A stretch of 10,804 nt of DNA from a bacterium (GTDB taxonomy: Bacteria; Zhuqueibacterota; Zhuqueibacteria; Residuimicrobiales; Krinioviventaceae). The notes below the pieces were generated by a model. It was given only the letters and a program-made list of their open reading frames with translations, was not told the origin of the DNA and did no database searches. Where the stretch lies: the NCBI GenBank assembly GCA_024278645.1, contig JAJRST010000128.1, positions 1 to 10,804 of the forward strand, read 5' to 3'. Below, in pieces: positions 1 to 7,938 of the stretch; positions within the stretch are counted from its first letter, which is position 1; every line of letters starts with the position of its first letter. The position numbers were made by a program, and so were the translations under genes.

Positions 1-1109
1 AGAGCATCGCGCATACCGACAATTCTCCCATCGCCGCCATCAAAAACAAAGAGAGACACATTTACGGCCTCCAGTTTCACCCGGAAGTGGTGCACACGCC
101 AAAGGGCAAAAAGATACTCGGCAATTTTCTTTTCGAGATATGCGCTTGCCAGGCGGATTGGAGCCCCGAGAAATTTGTCGACACAGCCGTGCGCGAAATC
201 CGCCGCCAAGTGGGCGACAAAAAAGTTCTGTGCGGTCTCAGCGGCGGCGTCGATTCCACGGTGGCGGCCTACATCGTCGCCCGGGCCATCGGCCGCCAGT
301 TGACATGCGTCTTTGTCGATACCGGCATGTTGCGTCAGCATGAAGCAAAAGAGGTGTGCGCTTTTTTCGAAAACGCCGATTTCAACTTTCGCTTTGTCGA
401 CGCCGGCGAACGCTTTTTGAGCAAATTGCGCAACGTCGTCGATCCCGAAAAAAAACGCAAGATCATCGGCGAGGAATTTATCCGCGTTTTCGAGGAAGAA
501 GCGGCGGCGTTGGGCGAAGTGGATTACCTGGTTCAGGGGACGCTCTATCCCGACGTCATCGAAAGCGTGTCCGTGCGCGGCCCTTCGGCGACGATAAAGT
601 CGCATCACAACGTCGGCGGGCTGCCGGAAAAGATGGGACTGGCATTGATCGAGCCTTTGCGCGAGTTGTTCAAGGATGAAGTGAGGCGTGTGGGACGTGA
701 AATAGGCGTTCCCGATATCATCCTCGGGCGTCACCCGTTTCCGGGGCCGGGACTCGCCGTTCGCGTGCTCGGCGACATTACAAAGGAGCGGCTGGACGTG
801 CTTCGCCAGGCGGATCATATCTTTATCCGGGAACTGCATAAGAATGGCATTTACAACGACATCTGGCAGGCGTTTGCCGTCCTCCTCCCCGTCCAAACCG
901 TGGGCGTGATGGGCGACCAGAGAACCTATGAGAACGTCATTGCCTTGCGCGCCGTCACCAGCGTGGACGGGATGACCGCCGACTGGGCGATCATCCCGAA
1001 CGATGTGCTCGCGCATGTTTCCAATCGCATCATCAATGAAGTAAAAGGCGTCAACCGGGTGGTTTACGACATCAGCTCCAAACCGCCCGGCACCATTGAA
1101 TGGGAATAA
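1..1109 (+). CDS. guaA: GMP synthase (glutamine-hydrolysing), 3' part; 5' end lies before the window
   Basis: GuaA converts XMP to GMP in the cytoplasm, using ATP and ammonia released from glutamine. The reading frame is open from base 3, giving about 368 codons; full-length GuaA is usually about 510-525 residues, so roughly the first 150 are missing. The end of the class I glutamine amidotransferase domain is visible as LQFHPEV, carrying the triad His (codon 78-80) and Glu (84-86); the nucleophilic Cys would lie upstream. The ATP-pyrophosphatase domain follows with the P-loop SGGVDST (240-260). The GMP-synthase C-terminal dimerisation domain has HPFPGPGLAVRVLG (about 732-773) and ends in the typical KPPGTIEWE. 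The GTG at 87 is internal to the amidotransferase domain and is not the start. glmS begins 15 bases downstream, so the two glutamine-using enzymes are probably co-transcribed. Identification is very secure. Confidence 0.97.
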   Translation, partial: SIAHTDNSPIAAIKNKERHIYGLQFHPEVVHTPKGKKILGNFLFEICACQADWSPEKFVDTAVREIRRQVGDKKVLCGLSGGVDSTVAAYIVARAIGRQLTCVFVDTGMLRQHEAKEVCAFFENADFNFRFVDAGERFLSKLRNVVDPEKKRKIIGEEFIRVFEEEAAALGEVDYLVQGTLYPDVIESVSVRGPSATIKSHHNVGGLPEKMGLALIEPLRELFKDEVRRVGREIGVPDIILGRHPFPGPGLAVRVLGDITKERLDVLRQADHIFIRELHKNGIYNDIWQAFAVLLPVQTVGVMGDQRTYENVIALRAVTSVDGMTADWAIIPNDVLAHVSNRIINEVKGVNRVVYDISSKPPGTIEWE

Positions 1110-1124
1110 ATAAAGGGTGAACGT

Positions 1125-2957
1125 ATGTGTGGAATAGTGGGATATATCGGACAGCAAAAGGCGGTCCCCATTCTTTTGAACGGTCTCAAACGTCTGGAAT
1201 ATCGCGGCTATGACTCTTCCGGCATTGCGGTTCGCGTAAACGGCGATATTGTCATTGAAAAAACAGTGGGCAAAATCGTCAACCTGGAAAACGCCCTGGA
1301 CGGCAAGGAATACGACGCAACCGTGGGCATCGCCCATACGCGCTGGGCCACGCACGGAGAGCCGACGCAGGTGAACGCCCATCCGCACTCCGACTCGGCG
1401 AACAGGTTGGCGCTGGTGCACAACGGCATCATTGAAAATTACGCCCAGCTCCGCAACGAGCTGACGGCAAAAGGACACATTTTCAGATCGGATACGTACA
1501 CGGAAACGCTGGTGCATCTTTTTCTGGATCTGCTCGATAACGGTTGCGACTTTTTTGAAGCCGTGCGCCAGGGACTAACGCGCGTGCAAGGCGCCTACGG
1601 CATCGCCGTCATGTACCGCGACGAACCGGACAAACTGATCGCCGCCAGAAAAGGCAGCCCGTTGGTGGTCGGTCACGGCGACGGTGAATTTTTCATCGCC
1701 TCCGACGCCGCGCCCCTGGTCGGCTACGCATCGGATGTGACCTATCTCCAGGACGGTGAAGTGGCGCTGCTCAACCGCAACAGCGTGGACATCAAAACAA
1801 TCGATAACGAGCCGGTGAGCGCTCATGTCGAGTCCATCGGTTCCGACATCGCCGCCATTGAAAAAGGCGGCTACCCCCATTTCATGCTCAAGGAAATTAT
1901 GATGCAGCCGCAAACCATGGCCGACACCATGCGCGGACGGCTTTTGCCGGATGAAGGCACGGCCAAACTGGGCGGCATCCAGTACGAATTGCAGTCGCTT
2001 CTCAACGCCAACCGCGTGGTCATCACCGCTTGCGGCACCTCGTGGCATGCCGCCCTCATAGGCGAATATATGCTGGAAGAATACCTCGGCATCCCCGTGG
2101 AAGTAGAGTATGCCTCCGAGTTCCGCTATCGCGATCCCATCCTCGGCCCCGATTCCGTGGTGATCGCCATCAGCCAGTCCGGCGAGACCGCGGATACGCT
2201 CGCCGCCATCCGCGAAGCAAAACGCAAGGGCAGCAAGGTATTCGGCATTTGCAACGTCGTCGGCTCGACCATTGCGCGCGAGACCGACGCCGGCGTTTAC
2301 CTGCACGCCGGCCCGGAAATTGGCGTCGCTTCGACAAAAGCATTTACCTCCCAGGTTGTTGTTCTCACGTTGATGACGCTGTTGCTCGGTCGAATGCGCT
2401 CCTTGTCGCATCCGCGAGGCAAGGAAATTACACAAGCATTGGCCGACCTGCCAAACAAAGTCGAGCAGGCGCTGCAGGCCAATGAGCAGATCAAAACCAT
2501 TGCCGAGGAATTCCAATCCGCGAAAAACTTTCTCTACCTGGGACGCGGCTATAATTTTCCCGTGGCGCTGGAAGGCGCTTTAAAATTAAAAGAAATTTCT
2601 TATATTCATGCGGAAGGCTATCCCGCCGCTGAGATGAAACACGGCCCCATCGCGCTCATCGACCGGGATATGCCCGTGGTCTTTATCGCCACAAAAGACT
2701 CTATCTACGATAAAGTGCTGAGCAACATCGAGGAAGTTCGCGCACGCAACGGCCGCGTCATCGCCATTGCGACGGAAGGCGACGACGTCATTAAAAACCA
2801 TGCGGATCGGGTGATCTATGTGCCGCAGACCATCGAGCTGCTGAATCCATTGGTGACCATCATTCCGTTGCAGTTGCTGGCCTACCATATCGCGGTTTTG
2901 CGTGGCTGCGATGTGGACCAGCCGCGCAACCTGGCAAAAAGCGTAACAGTCGAATAA
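1125..2957 (+). CDS. glmS: Glutamine--fructose-6-phosphate aminotransferase (isomerising)
   Basis: GlmS makes glucosamine-6-phosphate from fructose-6-phosphate and glutamine. It is the entry step to UDP-GlcNAc for peptidoglycan and LPS, and acts in the cytoplasm. The 610-residue length matches the family (about 609 in E. coli). The protein starts MCGIVGYIG, so Cys2 is the N-terminal nucleophile of the class II amidotransferase domain; GIAHTRWATHG and HNGIIENY are also present. The first SIS domain begins near residue 300 (TACGTSWHAA, then SQSGETADT). The second begins near residue 472 (LGRGYNFPVALEGALKLKEI, then AEMKHGP). It ends in the typical LAKSVTVE. ATG 1125 is preceded by AAAGGGTGA (1112-1120). 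The 15-base gap to guaA leaves no room for a glmS ribozyme, so control by that element can be excluded here. Confidence 0.98.
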   Translation: MCGIVGYIGQQKAVPILLNGLKRLEYRGYDSSGIAVRVNGDIVIEKTVGKIVNLENALDGKEYDATVGIAHTRWATHGEPTQVNAHPHSDSANRLALVHNGIIENYAQLRNELTAKGHIFRSDTYTETLVHLFLDLLDNGCDFFEAVRQGLTRVQGAYGIAVMYRDEPDKLIAARKGSPLVVGHGDGEFFIASDAAPLVGYASDVTYLQDGEVALLNRNSVDIKTIDNEPVSAHVESIGSDIAAIEKGGYPHFMLKEIMMQPQTMADTMRGRLLPDEGTAKLGGIQYELQSLLNANRVVITACGTSWHAALIGEYMLEEYLGIPVEVEYASEFRYRDPILGPDSVVIAISQSGETADTLAAIREAKRKGSKVFGICNVVGSTIARETDAGVYLHAGPEIGVASTKAFTSQVVVLTLMTLLLGRMRSLSHPRGKEITQALADLPNKVEQALQANEQIKTIAEEFQSAKNFLYLGRGYNFPVALEGALKLKEISYIHAEGYPAAEMKHGPIALIDRDMPVVFIATKDSIYDKVLSNIEEVRARNGRVIAIATEGDDVIKNHADRVIYVPQTIELLNPLVTIIPLQLLAYHIAVLRGCDVDQPRNLAKSVTVE

Positions 2958-2964
2958 ACGAATC

Positions 2965-2977
2965 GGAGGAGCCCTTG
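2965..2977 (+). promoter_or_regulatory. Ribosome binding site that fixes a TTG start
   Basis: GGAGG at 2965-2969 sits 5 bases before TTG (2975-2977). The next in-frame ATG is at 3068, after the signal peptide. Only the TTG start keeps the export signal, so it is preferred. Confidence 0.8.
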
Positions 2978-4834
2978 TTTAACAAAATCTTTATACGATT
3001 TTTCATTTTTCTCTTTATCATCGCGGCCCCCTTTTCCCTTATCAGCCAGACGACTGATTTTGAGAACATGTTTAATCAAGCGCTGATTCTTTATCGCAAT
3101 AATGATTTTGAACAAGCCAAAGTCGAGTTTTTGAAAATCGTCGCTCAAAAAGAGGACAATCCGAAATTGACGGCGGCGACCTTGATGCTGGCCAAAACCT
3201 TTTACCGGCTGCGGCAGTTTGATGAGGTCGTCGACTATGCCAGCCTCATCATCGATAATTACGCCCAAAGCCGTTACCGGCCGCACGCTTTTTATCTGCG
3301 CGCTTGCGCCAGGTATCACAAAAGGCAATACAGCGCCTCTCTTGAAGATTTTGCCTACGCCATAGAATTTGCCGACTCGCAGGAACTGCTGCGCGTCGCC
3401 GAGTCGACAGCCACCAACCTCGTCAACGGCTATATCGGCCTGACAAGCCTGGAGAAGGTTTACAACTCTTACCCGTGGACGCAGGCGCGCCCCATTTTGA
3501 CCATCTGGCGCGCGCACCTGACCGGCAAAAACGGGCAGGCGGCCAAGGCGACGCAAATGCTGCAAACGTTTATCGATTCCAAACCCGGCAGCCGTTACCA
3601 GCTCATCGCCAAGGAACTAATCTCCATGGGCTTTGAAAGCTCGCGGCCCGTCTTTCGCATCGGCATCATTCTTCCGGTTTCCGGTTACTTTGCCGAGGAA
3701 TCGCAGGACTTTTTAAAGGGGCTCGCCTTTGCATTGAAAAATCGGGACAGCGCCGAGCCGGAAATTCAACTCATCCTCAAAGACACAAAGGGCGATATTG
3801 TCGAGACCATAAACGCCGCCTGGGAGCTTTTGGATAAAGACGTCAATCTTGTCATCGGCGGCCTTGAGGGACAAAAGTCCGCCGCCATCGCCGGCATTTT
3901 CAAACAGGCCGGCGTGCCGGTGATCATTCCGGTGGCCACGGACAACAACCTGGCTCAAATCGGCGACCTTGTTTTTCAGACCAATTCAGATATGGAGGCC
4001 CGAGGTTCGGCGCTCGCCGAATATGCCTCAAAAAATCTGCACATGAAAAGCTTTGCCACCCTGGCCCCGGCGGATGACTATGGCAGCGCCCTCACCGACG
4101 CTTTTGCCAACAAGGTGGACCAACTGGGCGGCGCCATTGTCTCGCAGCAATGGTACTATCCCGGCACCACCGATTTCTCGCGTCAGCTCGAATCCATCCG
4201 CGAATCCGGCTTTCGCTATGCTTATCGAGACTCCCTGCGCGTGTGGGGCATGGACGTCAATATGGCGCGCATCGACTCGCTGTACGCCCGCCTGGACCGC
4301 AGCGTCCGCTATGCTTCCGATGAAAACGAGGGGCTAGATCAATTTACGGATATCGCCGTGCGCAGCATAGACGGCTTTTTCCTGCCCATCTATGAAGAAG
4401 ACATCCCGTACATCGCCTCGCAATTTGCACTGTATAACATCAAATCGAGGCTCCTTGGCGGCGATCGCTGGAACGACGCCGAACTTTTAAGAAAACATCA
4501 ACGTTATGTGAACGGCGTCCTCTTTTTCGCCGGCCACTATATTAACCGGGCAGATTTGGCCTTTATAAATTTTACGCGCGACTTTCGCGTGGCCACATCC
4601 AGCTCGCCCGGCGACATGGCGATTTACGGCTATAATATTATGAACCTGATTATTGACGGTCTGGACAGCGGCGCCGTCGCCGCCCATGAAATGGCCGCTT
4701 TTTTAAAGAATGTAAAAGACTACAAAGGTCTTGGAACCGGCATTTCGTTTCAGAACGCTCGCAGAATCAACTCGTCCGTCAATATTTTGCAGTTTCAGGA
4801 CGGCAATATTCTCAGAATAGCCCCTGTCGAATAG
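2975..4834 (+). CDS. Secreted TPR + type-I periplasmic-binding-fold protein (LpoA-like layout)
   Basis: A 619-residue exported protein. Residues 1-25 form a signal peptide: basic start, a long hydrophobic run, then a likely cleavage after LIS. No Cys lies near the cleavage site, so it does not look like a lipoprotein. Residues about 28-215 are helical TPR-type repeats (for example QALILYRNNDFEQAKVEF and LRACARYHKRQYSASLEDFA). From about 226 (FRIGIILPVSGYFAEESQDF) it has the type-I periplasmic-binding (LivJ/leucine-binding-like) fold, with IGGLEGQKSAAIAGIF and VPVIIP. A segment at about 412-462 looks like an insertion into that fold. TPR followed by this fold is the layout of LpoA, the activator of penicillin-binding protein PBP1A; many homologues are labelled ABC substrate-binding proteins. 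No permease or ATPase gene is nearby, while glmS and uppP flank it, so a cell-wall role is the better guess. The ligand is unknown. Confidence 0.85.
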   Translation: MFNKIFIRFFIFLFIIAAPFSLISQTTDFENMFNQALILYRNNDFEQAKVEFLKIVAQKEDNPKLTAATLMLAKTFYRLRQFDEVVDYASLIIDNYAQSRYRPHAFYLRACARYHKRQYSASLEDFAYAIEFADSQELLRVAESTATNLVNGYIGLTSLEKVYNSYPWTQARPILTIWRAHLTGKNGQAAKATQMLQTFIDSKPGSRYQLIAKELISMGFESSRPVFRIGIILPVSGYFAEESQDFLKGLAFALKNRDSAEPEIQLILKDTKGDIVETINAAWELLDKDVNLVIGGLEGQKSAAIAGIFKQAGVPVIIPVATDNNLAQIGDLVFQTNSDMEARGSALAEYASKNLHMKSFATLAPADDYGSALTDAFANKVDQLGGAIVSQQWYYPGTTDFSRQLESIRESGFRYAYRDSLRVWGMDVNMARIDSLYARLDRSVRYASDENEGLDQFTDIAVRSIDGFFLPIYEEDIPYIASQFALYNIKSRLLGGDRWNDAELLRKHQRYVNGVLFFAGHYINRADLAFINFTRDFRVATSSSPGDMAIYGYNIMNLIIDGLDSGAVAAHEMAAFLKNVKDYKGLGTGISFQNARRINSSVNILQFQDGNILRIAPVE

Positions 4835-4837
4835 CCC

Positions 4838-5377
4838 GTGAACGATAAGAACATCCTATTTGTTTTCCTGTTTTTTTCGCCCTTTGCGCTGATGGCGCAG
4901 ACGTTGCCGTTTTTGTCGCTTGGCCTTCGCGCGGGATCGGCGGCGCCGTCCACCGTCGGCGTCGACGCTTTTTCGTTTGGCGTCAGGGGCGAAACAGAGG
5001 CCGTTTTTCAAGGTCTGCACCTTTTACCTTACTTTGATTATTGGGCGGCGGAGTGGAAAACAGGCGCTATTCATTGGAACTGGCGACTCTTTTCGGCCGG
5101 TCTATCCGCAATAAGACGATTTAACAATAATTATTCAAAGGCTTCGCCGTTCATCGGCGGCGGCGGCGGCATAAATTTAAACATCCCAAAAGCGACATCG
5201 GACAATGCCCTGCCCGCGGATGAAAGGATCGACTTTGATTTATCGCTGCATATTATCGGCGGATTTATTTTACCGCTCAATTCAAATTTGTCGGCGCTAA
5301 TCGAATTGAAATATGTTGCAGCCGGACGAACGGATTATACCGGTCTGTGGCTTGGTATAAACTATTTGCTAAAGTAA
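4838..5377 (+). CDS. Small secreted outer-membrane beta-barrel-like protein
   Basis: A 179-residue protein starting at GTG 4838, 3 bases after the upstream stop. No clear Shine-Dalgarno is present, so translation is probably coupled to the TPR/periplasmic-fold gene. Residues 1-21 are a signal peptide with a likely cleavage at LMA/QT; the next Met would remove it, which supports the GTG. The mature part of about 158 residues has alternating polar and apolar strands with many Gly and aromatic residues (for example PYFDYWAAEWKTGAIHWNW, then SPFIGGGGGINLNI, then LSLHIIGGFILPL). It closes with WLGINYLLK. This is the pattern of a small 8-stranded barrel, although it ends in Lys rather than the usual Phe or Trp. 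I do not recognise a specific family. The tight pairing suggests it works with the preceding protein at the outer membrane; this is inference. Confidence 0.7.
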   Translation: MNDKNILFVFLFFSPFALMAQTLPFLSLGLRAGSAAPSTVGVDAFSFGVRGETEAVFQGLHLLPYFDYWAAEWKTGAIHWNWRLFSAGLSAIRRFNNNYSKASPFIGGGGGINLNIPKATSDNALPADERIDFDLSLHIIGGFILPLNSNLSALIELKYVAAGRTDYTGLWLGINYLLK

Positions 5378-5429
5378 CAACGTTCAGGTCGCACACAACA
5401 GCTAACATATATAAATTCAGGAGAAAGGA

Positions 5430-6248
5430 ATGGATGTAGGAAAAGCAATCATATTGGGAGTGATTCAGGGGCTGACGGAATTTTTGCCGGTGAGCAGTTC
5501 CGGTCATCTGGTGCTCGGCAAATATCTTTTGGGGCTGCATGAGCAGGGCATTGTTTTTGAAGTTTTTGTACATTTAGGCACCCTGTTGGCTGTTTTCACG
5601 GTTTTTTGGGAGGACATTTTAAACCTGATCAGGGCATTTTTTCGCCTGTTCACAAAAAGCGTACAACAAGCCGGCGTCGAAAATTATTATGCTAACGATG
5701 ACTATTTTCGTTTGCTTTTATTCATCATCATCGGCACAATACCGGCCGCCGTCGTCGGTCTGCTCTTTGAGGACAAAATTTCGGCCTCATTCAACGAGCC
5801 GCGCTTCGCCTCGGCCATGCTCATCGTCACTGCATTTATTTTATTTTTAACTATATTTGTGAAAAAAACAGGCAAGAAGCTTACGATGCGCAATACATTT
5901 TTGATGGGCGTCGCCCAGGCTTTTGCCATTATTCCCGGCATTTCGCGTTCGGGCTCCACCATAAGCGTCGGCTTGTACCAACAAGTGGCCGGCGACAAGG
6001 CGGCGCGTTTCTCGTTTCTATTGGCTATCCCGGCGATCCTGGGCGCCACGGTTCTGAAATCCGTCGAACTGGTCAATTCCGAAATCAGCAGCGACATTTT
6101 CCTCATCCTGTCCGCCGGCATGATCGCCTCGTATATTTCAGGATTCATCGCCATCGAATCGCTGTTAGCCATCGTCAGACGCGGCAAGCTCTTTTATTTT
6201 GCACCTTATTGCTTGCTACTTGGCATATTAGGTCTTATCTTTATTTGA
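5430..6248 (+). CDS. uppP: Undecaprenyl-diphosphate phosphatase (BacA/UppP)
   Basis: An integral membrane phosphatase that recycles the C55 lipid carrier by removing a phosphate from undecaprenyl pyrophosphate. This step is needed for peptidoglycan and O-antigen synthesis and affects bacitracin tolerance. The 272 residues match the family length. The (E/Q)xxxE motif is Q13-GLT-E17, followed by FLPVSSSGHL with His26. The second motif is PGISRSGSTI at 169-178, including Arg173. Several hydrophobic membrane segments span the protein. ATG 5430 has AGGAG at 5419-5423, 6 bases upstream. The 52-base gap before it is the only real break between glmS and holA. holA follows after 3 bases, so the two are surely co-translated. 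Confidence 0.97.
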   Translation: MDVGKAIILGVIQGLTEFLPVSSSGHLVLGKYLLGLHEQGIVFEVFVHLGTLLAVFTVFWEDILNLIRAFFRLFTKSVQQAGVENYYANDDYFRLLLFIIIGTIPAAVVGLLFEDKISASFNEPRFASAMLIVTAFILFLTIFVKKTGKKLTMRNTFLMGVAQAFAIIPGISRSGSTISVGLYQQVAGDKAARFSFLLAIPAILGATVLKSVELVNSEISSDIFLILSAGMIASYISGFIAIESLLAIVRRGKLFYFAPYCLLLGILGLIFI

Positions 6249-6251
6249 TTC

Positions 6252-7253
6252 ATGGCAGCGATTAAAAAAGACAAATATACGCCTGCTCGGCTAAAGTCCG
6301 ATTTAAAAAAAGGGATTGTCGCTACCGTATATCTTTTTTACGGCCAGGAGGACTTTTTAATCGAGCAGTGGCTAAAAGCCTTGCAACAAGCCGTGCTGCA
6401 ACCGGGAGATGAGGATTTTAATCTCGATGTTCTCTATGGAAACGAAACGGATGGCGCCGCCGTTGTGAACATAGCCATGTCTTTTCCAATGATGGCGGAA
6501 AAACGTATGGTTGTTGTTAAGGATTTCCATCATCTTTCCGAGAAAAGCCTCAACTTGATCACGGCGTATATACAAAAACCCTCGGCATCCAGTTGCCTGG
6601 CGCTGACAACAACGAAGCTTGGCGGCACAAATGCCGTCATTAAAGCATTAGCCAAGTACAGCAAAGTCCTGGAGGCCAAGCCGCTTTACGACAACCATGT
6701 GCCCGCCTGGGTCAAAGCGCACGTAAAGGAGCGAGGCTTTACGATCAGCGACGAAGCGATTACTCTTTTACAATTGAACGCCGGCAACTCGTTGCGCAGG
6801 CTGAGTTCCGAGATAGACAAAATAGAGCTTTTACTCAAGGACCGACATGAAATTTCGGTTCAGGACGTTGAAGCCATTGTCGGCGCAAGCAAGGAGTTTA
6901 ATGTCTTTGAATTTGCCGATGCCGTCGCTGAAAAGAATTTGCCAAAGAGCCTGCGAATTCTGAACAGACTTTTAGAACTCGGCGAGTCGCCCATTGGCAT
7001 TTTGGTGATGCTGACGCGTCATTATACCATCATCGCCAAGGCAAAAGAGATGATCATCTCACGCATGCGCAAGGATGAAATGGGAAGAGCGCTGCGCGTC
7101 AATCCCTATTTTATCGACAAATATGTGCGACAGGCCGCGAAATACAACAAAAGCCAGCTTGGCGATATCTTTCAATTGCTGCTCACCGCGGATCAGCACT
7201 TAAAGTCAAGCTACCAAAAACCCAAACTGGTGCTGGAATCGTTGATATTTTAA
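6252..7253 (+). CDS. holA: DNA polymerase III delta subunit
   Basis: HolA is the clamp-loader subunit that opens the beta sliding clamp during chromosome replication. The 333 residues match the usual 330-345. Near the N-terminus is VYLFYGQEDFLIEQWLKAL, corresponding to the typical 'Y.(L/F)(Y/H)G.E.FL' start of the family. The middle carries NAGNSLRRLSSEIDKIELL, matching the family's 'dlr.l..EleKL' stretch. Next comes VQDVEAIVGASKEFNVFEFADA, leading into the C-terminal collar domain. No P-loop is expected or seen, as delta does not hydrolyse ATP. It starts 3 bases after uppP without a clear Shine-Dalgarno, which implies translational coupling. Pairing of holA with uppP has no obvious functional logic. 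Confidence 0.92.
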   Translation: MAAIKKDKYTPARLKSDLKKGIVATVYLFYGQEDFLIEQWLKALQQAVLQPGDEDFNLDVLYGNETDGAAVVNIAMSFPMMAEKRMVVVKDFHHLSEKSLNLITAYIQKPSASSCLALTTTKLGGTNAVIKALAKYSKVLEAKPLYDNHVPAWVKAHVKERGFTISDEAITLLQLNAGNSLRRLSSEIDKIELLLKDRHEISVQDVEAIVGASKEFNVFEFADAVAEKNLPKSLRILNRLLELGESPIGILVMLTRHYTIIAKAKEMIISRMRKDEMGRALRVNPYFIDKYVRQAAKYNKSQLGDIFQLLLTADQHLKSSYQKPKLVLESLIF

Positions 7254-7270
7254 ATAAATTCTCTAAAATG

Positions 7271-7288
7271 ATGTTTTTATAAAAACAT
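7271..7288. repeat. Perfect 18-bp palindrome upstream of the ECF sigma gene
   Basis: ATGTTTTTATAAAAACAT is identical to its own reverse complement. It lies in the 71-base gap between holA and the sigma gene. It could be an operator or a weak AT-only hairpin. It lacks the GC stem and following T-run of a normal intrinsic terminator, so a terminator call is not supported. Confidence 0.6.
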
Positions 7289-7311
7289 GGTGCTTTTGAT
7301 AAAACTGGTGC
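7288..7311 (+). repeat. Pair of TGGTGC direct repeats before the ECF sigma gene
   Basis: TGGTGC occurs at 7288-7293 and again at 7306-7311, 18 bases start to start, with TTTTGATAAAA between. The first copy begins at the last base of the 18-bp palindrome. Two half-sites about two helical turns apart suggest a regulator site, but six-base repeats can arise by chance. Confidence 0.35.
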
Positions 7312-7324
7312 ACGGTTCCATCGT

Positions 7325-7921
7325 ATGACCAAGAATTCTAAATTACAACCTGACATAAGCGATGAAGAGCTGATAAAACGTTTTCAAGATGATGACCTTC
7401 AGGCTTATGATATCATCATTTTACGGTATAAAGACCAACTCTTGAATTTTGCTTACCGATTTTTAGGCAACGTGGAAGAATCGGAGGATATCGTACAGGA
7501 GACATTTTTGCGCCTCTGGAGAAATCGTCACGCGTATCGTCAAATTGCAAAATTTTCGACATGGATTTATACCATTGCCGGCAATTTGGCCAAAACCGAA
7601 TTGCGCAAAAGGAAACGCCGCAAAGTCATATCAATTTCCGACATGGGCTTTGAAGACAAGGAATATGAAATCGAGGACGAACTGGCCAATACGGATCAGG
7701 ATGCCAACTCCTCGCTGACTGAGAAAATAATTCAGGATGCCATTGACGAACTGCCGCCGCGTTTTAAAGAAGTGATTATTCTTAGAGATATTCAGGAACT
7801 TTCCTACGAAGACATTGGTTCAATATTGCAAATTCCCCTCGGGACTGTTAAATCACGAGTAAATCGTGCACGTCTTAAATTGCAGTCAAAACTTAAAGAT
7901 ATCGATACGCCAATGCGGTAG
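7325..7921 (+). CDS. ECF-family RNA polymerase sigma factor (RpoE/SigW-like)
   Basis: A 198-residue group IV (extracytoplasmic function) sigma factor that directs RNA polymerase to stress-type promoters. Region 2 covers about residues 13-97. It includes the core-binding stretch AYRFLGNVEESEDIVQETFLRLW and the promoter-melting/-10-reading stretch FSTWIYTIAGNLAKTELRKRKR. An acidic linker rich in Asp and Glu spans 106-130. Region 4 covers about 136-190, with IDELPPRFKEVIILRDI and the helix-turn-helix ELSYEDIGSILQIPLGTVKS. There is no region 1 or 3, as expected for the class. ATG 7325 has no good Shine-Dalgarno. A zinc-type anti-sigma gene follows 14 bases later, the usual arrangement, so the sigma factor is presumably held inactive at the membrane until a signal arrives. 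Which promoters it reads cannot be told from the window. Confidence 0.93.
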   Translation: MTKNSKLQPDISDEELIKRFQDDDLQAYDIIILRYKDQLLNFAYRFLGNVEESEDIVQETFLRLWRNRHAYRQIAKFSTWIYTIAGNLAKTELRKRKRRKVISISDMGFEDKEYEIEDELANTDQDANSSLTEKIIQDAIDELPPRFKEVIILRDIQELSYEDIGSILQIPLGTVKSRVNRARLKLQSKLKDIDTPMR

Positions 7922-7925
7922 GCGA

Positions 7926-7938
7926 GGAGGTGACGATG
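7926..7938 (+). promoter_or_regulatory. Ribosome binding site deciding the anti-sigma start
   Basis: GGAGG at 7926-7930 lies 5 bases before ATG 7936. An in-frame GTG at 7930 overlaps this site and cannot use it, so ATG 7936 is the start. Confidence 0.8.

Noticed and set aside
1110..1124. Possible glmS ribozyme upstream of glmS
   Set aside because: Only 15 bases separate guaA and glmS; the ribozyme needs well over 100 bases.
1575..2516. Long open frame on the minus strand opposite glmS (313 codons)
   Set aside because: It lies wholly opposite a certain gene, its translation is low-complexity (rich in Gly, Ala, Val, His, Asp) and resembles no family; it is a by-product of codon composition.
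2975..4834. Annotation as a branched-chain amino-acid ABC transporter subunit
   Set aside because: No transporter partners nearby, and the N-terminal TPR region is foreign to ordinary substrate-binding proteins.
5378..5429. TATATAAAT upstream of uppP as a promoter -10
   Set aside because: AT-rich and -10-like, but no acceptable -35 lies at 16-18 bases.
7289..7324. An ECF- or sigma-70-type promoter just before the sigma gene
   Set aside because: AAAACT with a downstream CGT, and TTTGAT-like hexamers, can be picked out, but the matches are too weak to claim.
7930..7935. GTG at 7930 as start of the anti-sigma factor
   Set aside because: It overlaps the Shine-Dalgarno itself; ATG 7936 is correctly spaced.
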